Position numbers and translations under genes: made by a program
Shown here: positions 49,378 through 61,063 of the stretch, piece after piece
Position numbering within the stretch: position 1 is the stretch's first letter
Layout: every line of letters starts with the position of its first letter
NCBI RefSeq assembly: GCF_000471905.2
Contig: NW_006498527.1
Location: forward strand, 1,986,000-2,049,999
Length of the DNA: 64,000 nt
From: Amborella trichopoda
Lineage: Eukaryota > Streptophyta > Magnoliopsida > Amborellales > Amborellaceae
Reading direction: 5' to 3'
The notes under the pieces: generated by a model
The model's database searches: none
What the model saw: only the letters and a program-made list of their open reading frames with translations
What the model was told of the DNA's origin: nothing

Positions 49378-49867
49378 GGTGACCAGAGAGAGGAGGAGCA
49401 GAATGAGTTACTCAAAACCCTGACTAAAACCCTAGCTGCAATCCCCCCGATAGAAATTAAACTGAAAAATAAATGAAAATGATTGTGAGATTCCCGCTAA
49501 AATGAAACGGGTTTATTGGAGGGATGTATTATACCTCAAGTTCGATGCTGATCTTTGAGCTCTCACATGGTCATATCCAACGGCCTAAATTTAGTCTCGT
49601 TTTTTTAAAAAAAAATAAGATATTTCTCTGAATTTTAGAGTTTATGTGTATTTTTATATGTATAATTAATTAAAATAATTTAATAATATTTTAAATAAAA
49701 ATAAGCAAAATATCATCAAGATTTTTTACTCAAAATATTTTTTATTTATTTTATTCAACCTTACTTATAAAAAATGAACGTTAAACCGAAATATCATATT
49801 AATATTATTAAAAAAATAAAAATAAAATAAAATAAATTCATTATTGGCTGTTGGATGAGAATGGTTC

Positions 49868-51052
49868 AATCCAATGGTTTAAAAACCGGATCGGTGACCG
49901 GGATCTGGCTTTTTAAAAACAGATCCGGATCGGCGAATCGGCGATCCGGATCGAAATCGTGTGAATCGGTCAGAATAAAGCNNNNNNNNNNNNNNNNNNN
50001 NNNNNNNNNNNNNNNNNNNNNNNNNNNNNNNNNNNNNNNNNNNNNNNNNNNNNNNNNNNNNNNNNNNNNNNNNNNNNNNNNNNNNNNNNNNNNNNNNNNN
50101 NNNNNNNNNNNNNNNNNNNNNNNNNNNNNNNNNNNNNNNNNNNNNNNNNNNNNNNNNNNNNNNNNNNNNNNNNNNNNNNNNNNNNNNNNNNNNNNNNNNN
50201 NNNNNNNNNNNNNNNNNNNNNNNNNNNNNNNNNNNNNNNNNNNNNNNNNNNNNNNNNNNNNNNNNNNNNNNNNNNNNNNNNNNNNNNNNNNNNNNNNNNN
50301 NNNNNNNNNNNNNNNNNNNNNNNNNNNNNNNNNNNNNNNNNNNNNNNNNNNNNNNNNNNNNNNNNNNNNNNNNNNNNNNNNNNNNNNNNNNNNNNNNNNN
50401 NNNNNNNNNNNNNNNNNNNNNNNNNNNNNNNNNNNNNNNNNNNNNNNNNNNNNNNNNNNNNNNNNNNNNNNNNNNNNNNNNNNNNNNNNNNNNNNNNNNN
50501 NNNNNNNNNNNNNNNNNNNNNNNNNNNNNNNNNNNNNNNNNNNNAAAAAAAGCAAAAAACAAAAAATTCAATCATGGATTAAAAAAAAACAAACAAACAT
50601 TTCGATCATGGATTACAAAAAAAAAACAAACATTTCGATCATATATTACAAAACATTCGATCATGGATTACAAAAAATTCTATCATGGGTTACAAAAAAA
50701 AAACAAAAAAACAAAAAAATCGATCATGGATTACAAGAAAAGAAAACAAACATTTCGATCATGGATTACAAAAAAATCTATTATGGGTTACAAAAAACCA
50801 AAAAATTCGATCATGGATTACAAAAAAATCTATCATGGATTACCATAAAAAAAAAAAAAATCCGTACGGAATCGCCGATTCACTGTTCGGACTCGCCGAT
50901 TCCGCACAGTGAATCGGCGATTCACTGTACAGAATCGTCCGGTTCTCTCTAGAACCGGACGATTTCCGATTTTTGGGCGATCAGGTTCCTTTTTCACTAT
51001 TTCCGAGTCGAACCGGGCTCGACTCGGCGTTTTTTAAAACGCTGGTTCAATC
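49868..51052 (+). mobile_element. Non-autonomous element with GGATCGG ends, A-rich tandem repeat and N gap
   Basis: The left end is CCAATGGTTTAAAAACCGGA and the right end, reverse-complemented, is GAACCAGCGTTTTAAAAAAC, approximate inverted repeats. Left sub-terminal words are GGATCGG and GGCGAATCGGCGATCC. Right sub-terminal words are GAATCGGCGATTC, CTCGCCGATTC and AACCGGAC. The same left end occurs at 4284. Bases 49982-50544 are N. Right of the gap lies a tandem repeat (50565-50850). The long frames across this interval are artefacts of the N run. Confidence 0.6.
50565..50850 (+). repeat. Tandem repeat, unit ATCATGGATTACAAAAAA with variable A-rich spacer, about 10 copies
   Basis: The core (C/T)ATCATGGATTACAAA recurs about ten times with spacers of 5-25 A-rich bases, with variants ATCATGGGTTACAAA and ATCATATATTACAAA. 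The assembly gap directly to the left probably reflects collapse or failure in more of the same repeat. Confidence 0.85.
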
Positions 51053-51059
51053 TAAATCA

Positions 51060-51900
51060 TAAAAAAGTGCTTGTATTGGAAAGGGAAATTTAAGCTCGAC
51101 CCACCTTTTAGAAAAATGTGTGTATGCTATCCTCTTTTCGGAGCATAGTTTATTTTTACTCACTTGGTCAAGATATTTATTTGGGAGTATTTTTTTAATA
51201 TTAAATTTTGGAAATTATTTAAGAACTACTAGATAACTATCTTAAAAAAATAAATAAATAATTGTAGTTTCTAACTCACCACTTAGAAGTTGGATGGTCC
51301 TTATTCAATCTCGAGACATTATTTTTCTCAAATATATAAAAAGTACAATTAGAAAAAAATCTTTTTATTGAGGTTAATAATCTCTAGGTTAAAAAGTTTA
51401 CATCCCTAAAATTTGGGTCCTAAATTTAATTTTAGGTGGGGCTTTTATGAGGGAACAAATTGCACATTCTGCTTCGGGAGTAGAAAATCTTTTGGCTATA
51501 ATAAAAAACAAATTTAAATTTTTCAAATATCGTATATACTATATTCCCTGGGAGCATGCTCTAAATTTACTCCCTCTGCGAAATATTACTTAGGACTCTA
51601 AATTTACTCCCTCCGCAAAATATTACTTAGGAGATAGCAAAAGATTACTTGTGAGATTTAAATTCAAATTTTCAACGTCTACAATTCCCTCCCAATGCCG
51701 TTTCTTTAGACATGTTGAGAGTGAGAATTAAAACCTTTTTTCTTTGAGATTGGTTATCGAGTTGTAGTGATCACATCCCGAGGATCTAAAAGATATTCCA
51801 AGTGTATTTTTGCCCAATGGAATAGATGGCTCTTAATGGAGTAGAAAAACTTTTGATCTTTCGAAATATCAAATACAATTCTATTTGTTTCTTCTTCATT
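51060..51900 (+). repeat. Dispersed repeat family C, copies in tandem
   Basis: Phrases shared with the other copies: GTTGGATGGTCC..ATTCAATCTCGAGACATTATTTT, TTACATCCCTAAAATTTGGG, GAGTAGAAAATCTTTTGGCT (51478) and again GGAGTAGAAAAACTTTTGAT (51839). A short direct duplication, CTCTAAATTTACTCCCTC, is at 51561 and 51597. Confidence 0.5.
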
Positions 51901-52457
51901 TACCTTCTTTTTTTTTTCTTTTTTTTTTTTAAGCAAGGAAATTACTGCAAATATCACCATGACTATGATTATTTGAGCATTATCCCAACTGTGTACGTTT
52001 TTTTCTTTTCTTTATTATTTTAAAGCAAAGATATTACTGTAAATATCACCATCACCATGATTATTTGAGCATTATCCGAACTATTTGGGATAGGGAAATT
52101 ATTGTTATAAACTGCATTTCTGTATATTTGGGCTTTATGCCCTCATGGAAGCCTTATGCTTTCATGAAATATTATTTCATAATACTGTAAAAAATTCTCT
52201 CTTTATTGATTCATAAATAATATACAAGACCCATATAAATATACCGCCAGTAACAATTAAAGATAAATACCAGAGAACTACTAACTAATCTTATTATAAT
52301 CAAGAGATACATAAGAAATATATATTCATACATATACACATCCCATTGTGTATTCATTATGATGTATATCAATATACATGCACATACTGTAATAATTATA
52401 ACAAATGTGTATTTTTAATATAATTTAAAATTAAAATACCCATATATTTTAAAATTA

Positions 52458-52808
52458 GGGTGCGGTTTGTATAGAGCCTAGATTCTAAATAATCAAATAG
52501 TATTAAGAAATGTGGTTTCAATATTGGAAATCTATGTGATTGCCTTAAAATATATTTTTATATTTATTTATAAAGAAAAGCTTAAAAAATGGTGTAGATC
52601 GACTGATATATGAAAGCTTAAAAATCTTGAAAATTGATAGGTTCGGTTACAAAATACACTATTTTCAAAATTTGAAATCCATTTTTTTCTCATGTCTATG
52701 CATCTTGATATCGAGATGAACATATTTAGACATCAAAATAACATATAGTGAAACTTTTGAAGTAGGCTCAAATTTGTTGGTTAAGAGCCTCGGCTCTATA
52801 AACTTTTC
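52458..52808 (-). mobile_element. MITE-like repeat, family A, reverse orientation
   Basis: It begins GGGTGCGGTTTGTATAGAGC and ends GAGCCTCGGCTCTATAAACT. The interior matches the copies at 5285 and 23229 on the opposite strand (for example CACTATTTTCAAAATTTGAA and TTTTCTCATGTCTATGCATC). No coding capacity. Confidence 0.75.
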
Positions 52809-53289
52809 CCTATTATACTAGGTGTGTGCCCCAATATAGGTTCCAAGTAGGTCTGTGAAAGACTTGTTCCACAATGGCCCCGGTTTCCTTTCCCTCTATG
52901 ACTTAGAAACCATGTTCTTTTCCATAGGGCGATTTCTCTCTCAATAAAATCTTTCCAATGACCCATATAATTATTAGGGAATCCTATTCAAAACTTGCTA
53001 CTACGCCTAGTAGTTTGTGGTCCTGTCCCCAATAGGACCGTCACAGCCCACGTGGGTACTTTTTGGAGTTCTTGGGACCTTCGCAAACCTGTTAGGCCCG
53101 TGATGGGATGGGCTTACGAATCTAGTAGGTATGTGAAGGAATTTTTTGGGTACAAAATTTAAAGGAGAAAAAGGTATATGAATAAAAATGAAGAAATATG
53201 TGTATTTTTTAATTATTTAAAACAATTAAATAATATCATTCAATATTGTTTGAATAAATTTTACGAAAAGAAGCGTACTTTTTATATGT

Positions 53290-53690
53290 TGGGTCGATAA
53301 TTCAGAAAATGAAAATATTGAAAAAGATGTTGCACATAGAATTAGAGTTGGTAGGTGAAGTGGAGATGTGCAACTAGAGTTTTATGTGGTCACTGCATAC
53401 CAATGAAGCTGAAGATAAAGTTCTATAGGACAATTGTGATACCAATTTTACTTTATGGGGCAAAATGTTGGACGGTCAATAAACAATATACTCATACGAT
53501 AAGTGTAACTAAGCTGAGGACATTGGAAAGGATGTGTGGCAAGACAATAAAAGATTGAATTCGAAATAAACACATTCAAAATAACTTAATTGTAGCTCCA
53601 ATAGACGATAAGAGGAGATAAAGTACATTTAGGTGGGGCAAGCTATATGCAATGCAGGCCCAGTACAACACATGTTGATTAAAGTAGAAA
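53290..53690 (+). mobile_element. LINE reverse-transcriptase C-terminal fragment
   Basis: The plus strand encodes KLKIKFYRTIVIPILLYGAK followed by CWTVNKQ, and LRTLERMCGKTIKD. This is the characteristic segment of plant LINE/RTE-type reverse transcriptases (K.KFYR....P.LLYGAECW....., LRWMCG.TR.D.I.N). A related preceding phrase, HRIRVGR, lies in another frame. It is a degenerate fragment with a stop shortly after IKD. Confidence 0.8.
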
Positions 53691-54555
53691 ATTTAAAAAG
53701 GACAAGAAGTACGCTAAAAAAGATATAGTTGAAAATAGCGATGAAATACAATAACTCATGCCCTCACTGGGGGTATAACCGTTGATAAAACATAATGACA
53801 GACCAAGATATCTGTAATCGACCCCAAAATAGTCGAAAAAAACTCTAATGCTGATGACTTTTACCAAAGGTAAAAACTTACATAGAGTAGTAACCCTATA
53901 CTATTGGAATAAGTTACACATAAAAAATCATTTAGAAGAAAGTGTTTCAACGTTGCAGAACCGTCACATCTACCGTCTCAACTTCGAGATGTGTGAATAA
54001 AAATAAAAAAGGTTTTGAAGTACTATAAAATAGCACATCTTTATAACAACTCTATGGGATTGTCAATTTCTAATATTTTAGTGGTTAGTGGACGAAAATC
54101 TGGAGAGACGTCTTTAAGAGAGTTATATCTAGGTACCCAAACGGGTTCTTAATGGGTAGGGTAAGGTAGGGGAACGGTAGTTTAGTTTTTAAAATATTTA
54201 CTTTTTATTGAGTGCAAAAGCAAAAAAAAATAGTAATTGGATTATAGGTGTGATATTAAAATTATTGGAAGGTAGAATGTCTACAAAATTCATTTTTGTA
54301 GGGAGAAGGGGAGTTATCCATAATTTTCCCAAAATAAAAATACAAAATTGGATCTGGCACTTCAAGGGCCAACCGAGAATATATTGGAAAATAAAAACTA
54401 GACCAAAAAAGGGACTTTACCTTAAATAAGATTTTTTTTTAATTCCTAAAAATGTAAAAATTTCCATATAAACTTCCGAAAAATATATAATATATACAAA
54501 ACAAAAATAATCCATTGAAACATCAAGACTCTATATTTGTGACACCCTTGATAAA

Positions 54556-54777
54556 GGAAATGTATACAATGAGACTATTTACTTTTGATACAAGGCGGTC
54601 AAAATTATCATCGACTGTTAGATTTGAGATCGGGTGGTTGTGGGTGGGCACAAGGTTAAAAACAAAATTTCTTGAATGTTGTGATACAATTTCATTTATT
54701 GGAATTCGCATCTAATGGTCAAAAGTGACTGTGACATTCTTCTACAAAATATAAATGGTCTCCTAATATATAATCCC
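54556..54777 (+). mobile_element. MITE family B, diverged copy
   Basis: The left end GAAATGTATACAATGAGACT and right end ATGGTCTCCTAATATATAAT are inverted repeats sharing the GAGAC(C/T)ATTTA core with the copies at 36024, 41490 and 48300. Inner words TACAAGGCGGTCAAAAT and AGTGACTGTGACATTCTTCT pair imperfectly, so this copy is older. Confidence 0.7.
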
Positions 54778-54999
54778 ATTGACAAATAGCGCCAAGAGGC
54801 AAACCATTTGAATGATGTAAATTTCCCTTGAAAATGGTAAGCAACATTTTATCCTTTTCTTAATCTTTTATGAACTCCCCTTAAAATTTATTTGCAAGGC
54901 TGTTGACGTTGGAAATAGAAAAAGAGCTGATGATTTCTAGATACGTATATTTTTTAGCACACTCGGGAGTATAGTGTACTTCTACTCCCTTGATCAGAA

Positions 55000-55340
55000 T
55001 AACTGCTTGGGATGATATGTTTTAACCTGAAATTTTGGGATCCAGTTAAGTACTTGTAGTAGATGATAATTCTAAAATAAGATAAGGAAATTTGAGTTTT
55101 CTAACACTTAGATCTCACGCTCTAAAAAATAAATGGTCTATATTAATCTAGAGACATTACTTTTTTCAAGTGCATAGAGGGTACAATTAGGATTATTATT
55201 TTTATCGAAATTAATCTATAAGCTAAAGAGGTTACATCCATAAATTTTAGAATCCCAAAATTAATTAAAGGTGGGATTTACTCAAGGGAGTAGATGGACA
55301 TTCTACTCCCACGGAAGTAGAATATCCTTTGGTGCTAAAA
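55000..55340 (+). repeat. Dispersed repeat family C, further copy
   Basis: It contains AAATGGTCTATATTAATCTA, GAGACATTACTTTTTTCAAG, TGCATAGAGGGTACAATTAG, GGTTACATCCATAAATTTTA and GAAGTAGAATATCCTTTGGT. These phrases are in the same order as in the other family C copies. Confidence 0.5.
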
Positions 55341-55959
55341 AGAAGTTAAGCAAGTTTTGCTCAACATACATCGGCCAGATTTACGAGGAAACCTGAAAAA
55401 AACCATTTAGCAACTTCAGTGCTCTTGTATACGGATAAATGTTGATCAATGCAAGCACATTCCATTGTTGATGGAGATTCTCTATAGAACCTGTAGGTAG
55501 AGGTGGGATCATTAGAGGTGAAGATGGTTAAATTTGCACAACACAACTCCTCGGAGTTGCATCAAATAATTATATTGAATTTCACGCTTTATAAATTGGA
55601 GTAGATCTCACCATCAAGTTAGACTACAGTCATCTACAAATTGAAAGTGATTAATCTCTACTTCTCAATATTATTCGAGACAGATGCATGGCCCTATGGT
55701 GTCTTCACATTGTATCTGCCCGGCAGACACTAAACGTGAGTGGTACATTTCACATATCTATTGAAGCCCATATTATGGCCTACACACTCGTTAAAAACGC
55801 CACAGTTTTTTTGATGCCACCATTTGGCACACTAGACCGCCCGACTATATTTCTCTTCATTTGCTCCATGATGTTGCACAATTGCTCTATTGAAGGGTTT
55901 TAAATTTACGAGTTCTATTTTTTTCTATTAATATTTAATAAAAAATGGGTAGGGATCCA

Positions 55960-56136
55960 AGCACATTCATCAAGAGAAGCAAGGACCGTCATTGGAAATG
56001 GATCTGACACCGGAATCTGGTTTAACAGATGGATGGGCAACTATCTCCTCAAAGAACAGTTTCTCAAATTTATTCCAAAACATGATATTCCTGTAAGCCT
56101 CCATTTCATACTAGCAAAATATGCAGATTGATGAGG
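55960..56136 (+). mobile_element. LINE fragment (region just after reverse transcriptase)
   Basis: One plus frame reads VIGNGSDTGIWFNRWMGNYL followed by LKEQFLKFIP, matching the conserved IGNG..T.FW.D.W.G...L...FP block of plant L1 elements. The frame stops at about 56131. No other part of the element is nearby. Confidence 0.8.
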
Positions 56137-56379
56137 GCCTGTATGGAACACGACATGTTAATATACAAGGGTGAATGGCCAACGAGTTCGCCACGCTTAT
56201 AGGACTGCTTGGACAGATATATATCAACGCGAGGATAAGGGACCAAGAGAAATGGGAACTTACCCCAGGGGGATAATCCATAGCATCGTAATCATACTGG
56301 ATGTCGTTTAATGGTTGGCCAAGAATATCATACAAGAAACCTAATAGGGTATGGTCCTTACCAATTCGTATGGGTGGCA

Positions 56380-56700
56380 ATGGATCCATAACCGACTCCG
56401 ACCCGACCTGGGTCTAGGTAGGGGTTAAAAAATTGGACCCGGCGGGTCAGGTCCGGGTCTAAATATCGGACCGAAATACTATTTGGGTCCAAATCCATGT
56501 GGACCCGACCCGTTCCCGGACCCTAATAGTATTCTCATTTTAATAATATTTACTATATAATATTTAAATATATATATTTTTAGTTTTGAGTCAGGTCCAG
56601 TCAGGTTTGGGTTCGGATCCGATGACTTGGGGGTCCAATTGGGTCTGGGTTTGAATCCAAACGTGACCCGACCCGACCCGTCTTGATGCAACCCTGCCAA
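56380..56700. mobile_element. GGGTCGGGTC-rich MITE-like element
   Basis: Left: GGGTGGCAATGGATCC, then CCGACCCGACCTGGGTC. Right: GACCCGACCCGACCCGTCTT and then GATGCAACCCTGCC. The reverse complement of the right end (GGCAGGGTTGCATC...GGGTCGGGTC) resembles the left end. An AT-rich core lies between (56530-56585). It is typical of hAT-related MITEs. It explains the apparent minus-strand open frame at 56479-56862. Confidence 0.6.
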
Positions 56701-56959
56701 TTGGCCACAAACTGCATCCCTCTCGCTCAATTCTACTGTATGATAGGATATTAATGATAGACAACTTAAGGAGGAGGATTCAAGCAAAAATAGAAGGCCT
56801 AAGTGACCATCTATTTCTCCACTGCCTGGAAGGAATGAAAAGAGAACCTTTGAGGGCTTCAAATCCTACTTGGAGAAGATGAATGATCTAATACTGGCCA
56901 CAATAATATACTGGGCCTCAAATACAAGGAGTGCCGTATTCTATAAATGACTTGACATT

Positions 56960-58380
56960 ACTATGAAAACACAGCAGGTGGTCACGGTTCTAGTGAAGCC
57001 CTATGCTTCGATCGAGCCGCACTCGCAACTCTGTCGAGGACGAGTCTGACCCTCACTAATGCGCACCACCCATGCCCAAGGCAACCAACCAAATATGATA
57101 GGGAACCAACGCAAGTGTGCACCATTCGCACACTTGCGCAACCAACACACACGAGAGGGGGACACACACACAAGTTGAATAGGAAGAACCTTTATTATTC
57201 CACTAGAATGCGTAAATGCTTACAAGTTCTTAGGTGTGTTACAAATGAATGTCATGTTAAGACATCTACTATTGGCGTTCTCTAGAACCTCCCAGGCTCA
57301 AGTGATAATAAATAAATAAAATAATAACTTTTTTTTTTAAGAAAAAAACATCTGTACACAATTTACGTAGGGGGTAAAGAATAGGAACATTTGGGGCGTG
57401 ACAAGAAAAACTGGAAATACGCGATGGGTGCCCCCTTCTTCATTCTAGATGGAAAAGTTCAAATTCAACTTTTGATGGTAGTTCTCTGAGCAATTCAGGT
57501 ATTCAAGGTGTAACACTATGGTTTATGCTTATCAACGTTCATTCATGATTTGAAAGTGATGACAAATTATGACCATAGATTTCTTTGTCATGTAGTCCAT
57601 ACATCCGCAAACTAGTGGCCACTAGCGGTTTTAGTAATCCACATTGAATATTGTTGCAGATTTAGTACATTTCATGAGGATTTCTAAAGGAAAAGTACTT
57701 TGTAAGGCTGCAACTTTGTAAAGCCACACCTCAATTTTTATTGCGAAATGCAATTTTAGTACTAAAAACTTGCAATGTTAGTTCTTCGACCTCTAGAGTC
57801 ATATATATGAGAAAAAAAAGACCTGGAGCTTTAAAAATGTTATATCTGGTGACATGGTTTTTGAAGTGGCAATTTTGAGTATTAATGGATCTATATTGTT
57901 TTTAGAATTTCAGATTCCATGGTTAAATGAACATGTTTCCATCCCATTAGAATTTGGGATGGTAGAGGTAGACCCTTGAAGGGTACACGAGCATCATTCA
58001 ATAATTCAGATTCAACCTAGTATCATCCGATCGCCAAATAAATATTTTAAAATAATATTTATTTAGAATTTGGGATATAGATGTGATTTTATATAGTGCA
58101 TAATATAAAAATAATAAAAAATATTTTTGAATAAAAAAATACTTTGGATTGCCTAGATGTGATCGACGTGTGTGCAAAACTTGAGGACAAATGGACCCTT
58201 ACTTTCTAAGTGGCCTACACTACAGTACAAGCCAGTGGACATATATAATTTTTTCCACACACACATGGAAAAGCTGCCATTCAGTTGTCAGCTAAAATGA
58301 ATAGTGATTCCGGTTATGCTCTCACTATTTGAATTTTACTCTTTCTTTTTTTACAATATCTACAAAAGATATTGTGATGA
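56960..58380. other. Intergenic; no gene recognised
   Basis: A less AT-rich block at 56970-57180 includes CACACTTGCGTTGG/GCACACTTGCGCAACC repeats and a short minus-strand open frame without recognisable motif. It may be a retrotransposon LTR fragment. From 57200 to 58380 there is AT-rich DNA with no coding signal. Confidence 0.3.
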
Positions 58381-58399
58381 AATTTTGAAGGAGTGCGTA

Positions 58400-58765
58400 G
58401 CATGGTAAACAGGTCCGGTCGGTGGGTCGACCCGACCCAGGGGTGGATCTGGATCCATTTGACCTGTACTGGGCCAAGTCAAGGCCGGTCAGGTCCATCT
58501 TGGACCAAGTCAGGTCGAATTAGGTCCAGGTCAGGCTAAGCCTGACCTAAACCAACATAATATATTCATATAATAATTATACATCTATAAAAATATGTTA
58601 TATATAGTATAATTTTATTTTATTTTTTAACCTTTTATATTTCAACCTATACCGGGGCCAACCCTATAGTTTAGGTCCGTTCAGCCCATGTTAAGGTCTA
58701 ACTTAAATCCAGTTAGAGGACAACCTAACTAGGACCTGATCCATCTACAGCCCAGTGAGTGCACC
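58400..58765. mobile_element. AGGTCCGGTC-rich MITE-like element
   Basis: The left part (AACAGGTCCGGTCGGTGGGT, GGTCAGGTCCATC, GGTCCAGGTCAGGC) and the right part (TAGGTCCGTTCAGCCCATG, AGGACCTGATCCATC) flank an AT-rich core at 58555-58630. The sub-terminal AGGTC/GACCT repeats suggest a hAT-like non-autonomous element; exact ends are uncertain. Confidence 0.45.
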
Positions 58766-59299
58766 TTAGTTGGCATGCCTAAAAATGTACTTCTAAAAAA
58801 ATTACCAAAATGGCCCCACAACGTTGCATATGTATTTTGGTCATTTTATTTTTAAAATTATTTTTTAATTCTTTTTTAGCGCTTGATGGTGATAAGTACA
58901 CATGCCCAAAATCTCAAAGCAAAGTGAGAGAAAGTAGCTAAAGATGACATAGTTAGAAGATCATAATCATCATCGTCTTTTTTCAATTAATTGGGATCGG
59001 CTATACAAATCCTAATCCGTCATTCTGCTCTATTTAAAACCATACCCTCGGTGAGATGCTACAATTAGAAGATACTTCATAAAAAAATATTTCTTTTGTT
59101 CTATATAACAATATCAGTCTTGCATTCTGGTACACAGGCAATTACCATTATGGGTGGCATTTGCAGAGACAACAAAATTTCAAGTGATTACCACTACTAA
59201 TTCACTGTTACAATAGAGATATTGAATGTAAAAACTCTTTTGTTGTTTGGAAATGTCCCTTAGAAAATTATTTGCTCCCAAGTCATATGACAAGCTGGT

Positions 59300-60120
59300 T
59301 GTTTCCTCACAGACTGCTTGGATGGGTGCCCACAAATTCAAGATGGCCTTGATTTTCTCTATTATAACACTGCATGGAGCTCCTGGTGCACTGTAGTAGT
59401 CGACCAGGCAGCAGTCGAACCCTTTGATGTCTTCCTCGAGATCCTGGCAGCGGAAGACTTACAACCACTTTGTCTTCAACCCTTTTTCCAGGGGGAATGG
59501 GGCCAGATTGAATCCAAGATTGAGTTTCTAGCCTGCAACTATTCACAAGGAGGATTTCCAAGCATACGTTGGAGTTTTCTCTAGTTCGGTCTGTTCTTGC
59601 AGGGCATGTCTAGCCCGAAGTTCAGCCATGGCTGAGTTGGTTGCTTGTGATTTACTGAGGGATTTGGTGACCGCGGAAATGGGAGGCCGTGATGGTGATC
59701 GACCATGAATGACTGAGGCTGGTATTTTGGTGGTGAAAGGCTGTGATGCTGGTGATGGAACGTGTGATGGTAATGGTGTTAAATGTCCTGCTGTTGGTGG
59801 TGGTTTGTGACAACGGTGGAGGTGGCGAGGATAGGTAAGTCGTCCGAACCTAAACAGCATCTTTCTTATTCTAGCTCTGAATTCATCACAATTACAGTGT
59901 AGAATCCACAAAGAACACAGGAAACCCATCTCACAAAAAGAGCAGGAAACCCGCAAAAATGGTCACTTTAGCCGATAGACTAACCCAAATCCCTTCTCAA
60001 AACAGGGGTTTAGCTTCCCTAAATCTGTATCGCAGGGAAAAATTCAAGACGATACATACAGGGGAAGATATTGAAGAGATGGAAACTGGGGAGAAGAGCT
60101 GAGTTTGTGGGAGAAATTGG
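59300..60120 (-). other. Unassigned coding-like region, broken frames
   Basis: On the minus strand a leader-like, pyrimidine-rich stretch (about 60120-59960) precedes two overlapping frames. One is open from 59956 to 59543 (137 codons, begins MRVSCSFCEMGFL). The other is His/Pro/Gln-rich (DDLPILATSTVVTNHHQQQD, later QSFMVDHHHGLPFPRSPN) but is crossed by three stops. A further minus-strand frame (59561-59307) and a plus-strand frame (59318-59584) overlap downstream. None of the translations matches a family I recognise. Base composition is clearly less AT-rich than the surroundings. It could be a decayed gene for a His-rich regulatory protein, or chance frames in CAC/CCA-repetitive DNA. Confidence 0.25.
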
Positions 60121-60486
60121 GGTCTTTTGTGGGGTTTTAAAGGTAGATGGGGTTATTTGATGCAGAAAGAAATGAAGATCAGCAGTTAGTGCAAAAGAGA
60201 TGAACTTTAAAGAGAGTGTAAAGTATCGAATGCAGAAGAAGGAACTTTAAGGGGGGTTAGGGCCATGACTGATTTTCAATATACAAAGTTTTATGCCAGG
60301 TACCGAACTAACCAAATAATATTATACAGAATGTGGGTACCTAACAAAAAACTACTGAACTAGTATTATGCAGATTATGATAATTTTATACAAAATACTC
60401 GACTCTTGATAAAACTGTCATAAAAACAGGCCTTTATGGTTTTAAGAGTTATTCGTTATGCTGCAACAACACAGGAGTGAAGAAAT

Positions 60487-60905
60487 TTGCCGCATTGAAA
60501 AGCATGGGCCACATGGAAAAGCATGTGCTCACCTCCTATAAATCCTAGTAAAATGTTCAAAATTTGTACCTAAAAGAAACTAAAAGATCCTCCATAGGAT
60601 GTTCAAATGGTGTATCTAAAACTAGAATGGCATGAGGTTTATATTTTAATTTTAATAGGAATAAATCACTTGCTGAAGCACTTGTTGTTAATTTTGCCGC
60701 ATTGAAAAGCGTGGGCCACATCGAAAAGCATGTGCTCACCTCCTATAAATCCTTAGTAAAATGGTCAAAATTTGTACCTAAAAGAAACTAAAAGATCCTC
60801 CATAGGATGTTCAAAATAGTTTATCTAAAACTAGAATGGCATGAGGTTTACATTTTAATTTTAATAGGAATAAATCACTTGCTGAAGCACATGTTGTTAA
60901 TTGCA
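60487..60905 (+). repeat. Direct tandem duplication of about 207 bp
   Basis: Units start at 60487 and 60694 (TTTGCCGCATTGAAAAGC). They continue in parallel through CTCCATAGGATGTTCAAA and ATCACTTGCTGAAGCA to GTTGTTAATT. The copies differ at only a few sites. No function is apparent. Confidence 0.88.
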
Positions 60906-61063
60906 CTATTGAGTCAGTTTATTTTAAAGCCAAATGAACATCCTATATGCATCAATCATGAAAATATTTCCTTATTCTTTTCTTTGAAAATTACTAGTCC
61001 TGTAGATATAAGACTTAAAATGTGAGAAAAGGTAGAGACATTAAAGGAAAAAGGATACACAAC

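Larger units (their letters stand above)
40155..49510 (-). repeat. Segmental duplication, copy 2 (enlarged by transposons)
   Basis: It is collinear with 31920-37312 in the same orientation, about 2.8 kb away. The extra length comes from a MITE at 40550-41050, a MITE at 41490-41726 and a block of LINE-derived sequence at about 42680-46790. None of these is present at the matching sites of copy 1. Many small substitutions and indels separate the copies, so the duplication is not very recent. Confidence 0.85.

Noticed and set aside
49855..50952. Open frames of 200-365 codons across this interval on both strands
   Set aside because: They consist mostly of the N gap (49982-50544) translated as unknown residues, plus the A-rich tandem repeat. 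They are not coding.
59318..59584. 88-codon plus-strand frame (MDGCPQIQDG...)
   Set aside because: No recognisable family and overlapped by minus-strand frames; kept only as part of the unassigned region.
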